DNA from: an uncultured Bacteroidales bacterium
Lineage (GTDB): Bacteria > Bacteroidota > Bacteroidia > Bacteroidales > FEN-979
Assembly (NCBI GenBank): GCA_903928285.1
Contig: CAIYQH010000058.1
Location: forward strand, 1-10,108
Length of the DNA: 10,108 nt
Direction: 5' to 3'
Of this stretch, positions 8,543 through 10,108 are shown one piece after another. The first letter of the stretch is position 1. Every line of letters begins with the position of its first letter. Under the pieces are notes generated by a model. The model saw nothing but the letters and a program-made list of their open reading frames with translations. It was not told the DNA's origin and ran no database searches. The position numbers and the translations under genes are program-made.

Positions 8543-8573
8543 TTTGTTTAACGTGCAGGAATTCCTAATTTTG
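8543..8573 (+). promoter_or_regulatory. Consensus Bacteroidota promoter upstream of tRNA-Ser
   Basis: TTTG at 8543-8546, a 19-nt spacer and TAATTTTG at 8566-8573 match the TTTG-N19-TAnnTTTG consensus exactly. Transcription should start near 8580, about 127 nt before tRNA-Ser. I see no better promoter closer to the tRNA. It is divergent from the aconitase-operon promoter. Confidence 0.75.
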
Positions 8574-8575
8574 CA

Positions 8576-8694
8576 CTCCCGATCATAATTGCGGGAGGCA
8601 GCATTGAGGTTGGTTGTTTATGGCGGTTGAAGTATAACTGCCTGAAAGATTGACCCGGGTGAAGGACGAAATGGTGAGGCTGTCGTAAAATCTT
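8576..8694 (+). other. Possible structured leader or small RNA between promoter and tRNA-Ser
   Basis: Three inverted repeats are visible: CTCCCG 8576-8581 with CGGGAG 8592-8597; GGCGGTT 8622-8628 with AACTGCC 8636-8642 (one G-U pair); AAGATT 8646-8651 with AATCTT 8689-8694 enclosing a 37-nt loop. No ORF longer than five codons starts with ATG on the plus strand here. The first repeat overlaps the expected transcription start, so it could instead be an operator-like site. The region may only be a tRNA leader removed by processing. I do not recognise an RNA family. Confidence 0.35.
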
Positions 8695-8706
8695 GAATCA
8701 GCTATT

Positions 8707-8796
8707 GGAGAGGTGGGTGAGTGGCTGAAACCAACAGTTTGCTAAACTGTCGTACGGGAAACTGTACCGGGGGTTCGAATCCCCCCTTCTCCGCCA
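8707..8796 (+). tRNA. tRNA-Ser (anticodon GCU), CCA encoded
   Basis: The acceptor arm GGAGAGG (8707-8713) pairs with CTTCTCC (8786-8792), followed by discriminator G and CCA (8794-8796). The D stem is GGT/ACC (8716-8718, 8730-8732). The anticodon stem ACAGT/ACTGT encloses TTGCTAA with anticodon GCT at 8741-8743, which reads AGC and AGU. The long variable arm with its GTAC/GTAC stem (8752-8767) is the serine-tRNA mark. The T arm is GGGGG-TTCGAAT-CCCCC. No defect is seen, and the gene should be functional. Confidence 0.97.
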
Positions 8797-8844
8797 AAGC
8801 CTTCGCAAACCCTGGCAAACCAGGGGTCGCGGAGGCTTTTTTTT
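8797..8844 (+). terminator. Intrinsic terminator of tRNA-Ser
   Basis: The stem AAGCCTTCGC (8797-8806) pairs with GCGGAGGCTT (8829-8838) with one G-U pair. It encloses an inner perfect hairpin, CCCTGG-CAAA-CCAGGG (8810-8825), and the outer stem runs into eight T (8837-8844). It starts right after the CCA end of the tRNA, so the tRNA is the last gene of its transcript. The other strand lacks a long T-run after the stem. Confidence 0.9.
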
Positions 8845-8974
8845 CAACTGGGCATTCCGGGGAGAACGGATTTCAGATGTCACTGTCTTTCCCATAAATT
8901 TCTCCCGATGCCTGTTAGCACAAGTGCCGTAATTTCCTTGTCATTTAAATCGTAAAGGTCGATGGTAAACGAAT
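8845..8974. other. Short gap between convergent tRNA terminator and response regulator
   Basis: 130 bp with no convincing gene. The minus strand stays open from about 9037 to the TGA at 8880-8882 in a frame different from the regulator, but without an ATG. No clear intrinsic terminator for the response regulator gene is visible; the best short palindrome is the weak GCAC-TT-GTGC at about 8920. Confidence 0.5.
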
Positions 8975-9604
8975 CTAAGCGATCGGAACCAGTTGCCGTG
9001 CGATCAGCACCCTGATCAGTTCCGGGTTTGAGTGCGAATCAGTTTTCATTCGCATAAACCGTAGTTGTTTTTCGATTAAGGAGGGGGATTTGCTCAGGTT
9101 TGCGGCGATTTCCTTGATCGATAACCCGGCTGACATCAGTTTTCCAATCTCCAGTTCATCCCGGGTTAACATCGTTGCATTGGCCGGGGAATGTTCCGGG
9201 ATTACCAGATGTTTCAATTCAGCCGGTAAGAGAACTGAGCCGTCGGCGACCCGGAGGATGGTATTGATGATCATTTCATTATCGGAAATTTTGTCGAGGA
9301 AAGCATTGGCGCCTGAACTGAACATGGTCTGTTTCCACCAGGCAGAATTTTCTGCCGAAAAGATGATAACGGGAATACCGGGCCATACCGACTTCAGATC
9401 CTTCAGGTTTGAAACAGGATGATCGTGGCTGATAAACAAATCGAGCAGGATCACCTGAACATCCAGGGTTGGGATTTTGACCATTGCCTCTGCCATGTTT
9501 GATGAAGCGCCCACCAGTCGCGCACGATCTTCAGGCGTCGAAAGCATGAATTCTATTCCCTGAAGCATCGCCGGATGATCGTCGATCATAAAGACCCTCA
9601 ACAT
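8975..9604 (-). CDS. NarL/FixJ-type response regulator transcription factor
   Basis: From the ATG at 9604 the protein has 209 residues, the usual length of this family. It begins directly with the receiver strand MLRVFMIDDHP. The receiver (about 1-125) has the acidic pair Asp8/Asp9, phospho-accepting Asp55 in VILLDLF, Ser83 in IIFSAE and Lys105 in FLDK, so it should be phosphorylatable. A LuxR-type helix-turn-helix follows (about 146-205): LTRDELEIGKLMSAGLSIKEIAANLSK is typical in layout, while the recognition-helix part SLIEKQLRFMRMKTD is divergent. Usually dimerisation and DNA binding follow phosphorylation. The frame extends to an ATG at 9664 (229 residues), with another ATG at 9616. I prefer a downstream start because the putative -7 box at 9674-9681 lies almost against 9664. 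No kinase gene is adjacent; the hybrid kinase 3.7 kb away is a possible but unproven partner. Confidence 0.9.
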   Translation of the reverse strand: MLRVFMIDDHPAMLQGIEFMLSTPEDRARLVGASSNMAEAMVKIPTLDVQVILLDLFISHDHPVSNLKDLKSVWPGIPVIIFSAENSAWWKQTMFSSGANAFLDKISDNEMIINTILRVADGSVLLPAELKHLVIPEHSPANATMLTRDELEIGKLMSAGLSIKEIAANLSKSPSLIEKQLRFMRMKTDSHSNPELIRVLIARQLVPIA

Positions 9605-9673
9605 AGCAGAATTCATCAGATTTATTGATACCGGTAACGAAATAAAATGGAGATTATGGTCCATCCACTATGG

Positions 9674-9681
9674 CAAAGATA
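9674..9681 (-). promoter_or_regulatory. Putative -7 box of the response regulator promoter
   Basis: TATCTTTG on the minus strand matches TAnnTTTG. The -33 position is weak: only a T-rich stretch lies about 21 nt upstream, with no TTTG. Transcription would start near 9668, giving a leader of about 65 nt to the ATG at 9604. Confidence 0.45.
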
Positions 9682-10004
9682 AGCTAAACTATGCAGGTAA
9701 AATTAGGTACGACACGATAAAACCCTTATTTTTATGTAAGCGAATTCTTAAAATCATGTAGACCAATCCTTACAATCTGATTATTTATATACAATTTAAC
9801 ATTTTTTTACTTCGGAAACCGGCCGGATGGGCTTTATTCGCTGAGCGCTAAATTACAATTTTTGCCAACCGGGTGCGATAGGGCAAACACTAAAAAAGGG
9901 AAGGAGAAACCCTGAAAATGAATGAGGGGAAAGGGGGGGGGTGAGCTTCACCTCATCTTTAGTTAAAAATTAAGAATGCATTAAAATTGGGCTCTTGTTA
10001 AAAG
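9682..10004. other. AT-rich non-coding region
   Basis: About 320 bp with many stops in all frames and no gene I can support. It contains AT-rich runs around 9775-9810, a TTTGCC/GGCAAA inverted repeat (9861-9866, 9882-9887), a run of nine G (9933-9941) and a short hairpin GGTGA-GCT-TCACC (9940-9952). On the minus strand this hairpin lies about 50 nt after the YD-repeat gene's stop, but no T-run follows directly, so it is not a standard intrinsic terminator. Confidence 0.5.
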
Positions 10005-10108
10005 TCAAGGCGTATCATAGTGGTAATCATACTTTTTAATAATATTTCCTTCATTATCCTTCACATTTGTAAGTCGGCCCATGTCATCATATTCATAATA
10101 AGTAGGTA
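10005..10108 (-). CDS. C-terminal end of a YD-repeat (RHS-like) protein, partial
   Basis: Only the last 34 codons are in the window; the gene continues beyond the right edge. Read on the minus strand from 10106, the frame gives PTYYEYDDMGRLTNV, then KDNEGNIIKKYDYHYDTP and TGA at 10005-10007. YEYDDMGRLTNVKDNEGN is a clear YD repeat (core YDxxGRL...DxxGN), and YDYHY starts another. YD-repeat proteins form large secreted or surface shells; some carry C-terminal toxins. Here the protein ends directly after the YD motif, so no toxin domain follows in this copy. The stretch is about 32% GC against about 53% at the start of the TPR gene, which may mean later acquisition, though 104 bp is little evidence. 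The call is short but the motif is specific. Confidence 0.8.
   Translation of the reverse strand, partial: PTYYEYDDMGRLTNVKDNEGNIIKKYDYHYDTP

Noticed and set aside
8698..8895. Minus-strand ORF of 65 codons containing RRRGDSNPRYSFPYDSLANC
   Set aside because: It is the antisense of tRNA-Ser and its terminator. This RGDSNPR-type peptide is a well-known false protein produced by antisense tRNA genes.
8880..9037. Open minus-strand frame ending LTGIGRNLWERQ and a stop
   Set aside because: It reads like protein for about 30 codons, but it has no ATG, overlaps the end of the regulator in another frame, and the regulator ends naturally at its own stop. A frameshifted extension or chance frame cannot be separated, so it is not called.
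9861..9887. TTTGCC/GGCAAA inverted repeat as terminator or operator
   Set aside because: It has only six base pairs with a 15-nt loop and no T-run, within chance expectation for this AT-rich region.

Overview
The window looks like a chromosomal segment of a Bacteroidota (Bacteroidetes) bacterium of roughly 50% GC. Three things suggest this: promoters of the TTTG-N19-TAnnTTTG type that the Bacteroidota primary sigma factor uses, gene starts without a clear Shine-Dalgarno sequence, and protein types common in that phylum (long TPR-repeat proteins, PAS hybrid kinases, YD-repeat proteins). This assignment is an inference; no rRNA or other marker gene is present.

Layout. (1) Positions 2-2875 (+): the 3' part of a very repetitive gene. 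It encodes at least 14 tandem TPR-like units of about 60 residues and a C-terminal beta-rich domain; its start lies upstream of the window. (2) Positions 2881-8444 (-): three genes read in the order aconitase-family hydro-lyase, membrane-anchored metallophosphoesterase, soluble three-PAS hybrid histidine kinase. The first two overlap by 4 bp (ATGA), so they are very likely one operon; the kinase follows after 75 bp and may belong to it. The kinase ends 5 bp from the end of the TPR gene, tail to tail. (3) Positions 8445-8706: a gap with two back-to-back promoters, one (-) for the aconitase operon and one (+) matching the consensus exactly and reading into tRNA-Ser(GCU). The stretch between the (+) promoter and the tRNA can form several hairpins. 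(4) Positions 8707-8844 (+): tRNA-Ser with encoded CCA and a strong intrinsic terminator. (5) Positions 8975-9604 (-): a NarL/FixJ-type response regulator with its own putative promoter. (6) Positions 9605-10004: AT-rich, apparently non-coding DNA with a run of nine G. (7) Positions 10005-10108 (-): the extreme C-terminus of a YD-repeat (RHS-like) protein in AT-rich DNA (about 32% GC), a compositional change from the rest.

How the parts may work together. The hydro-lyase acts in central or amino-acid metabolism, the phosphoesterase probably at the membrane, and the kinase and the separate response regulator in signalling. Whether the kinase pairs with the regulator cannot be told from the sequence. 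No CRISPR array, transposase, phage gene or recognisable defence system is present. The most unusual points are the four-unit higher-order repeat in the TPR gene, a kinase receiver domain with Glu in place of the phospho-accepting Asp, and the structured stretch before tRNA-Ser.
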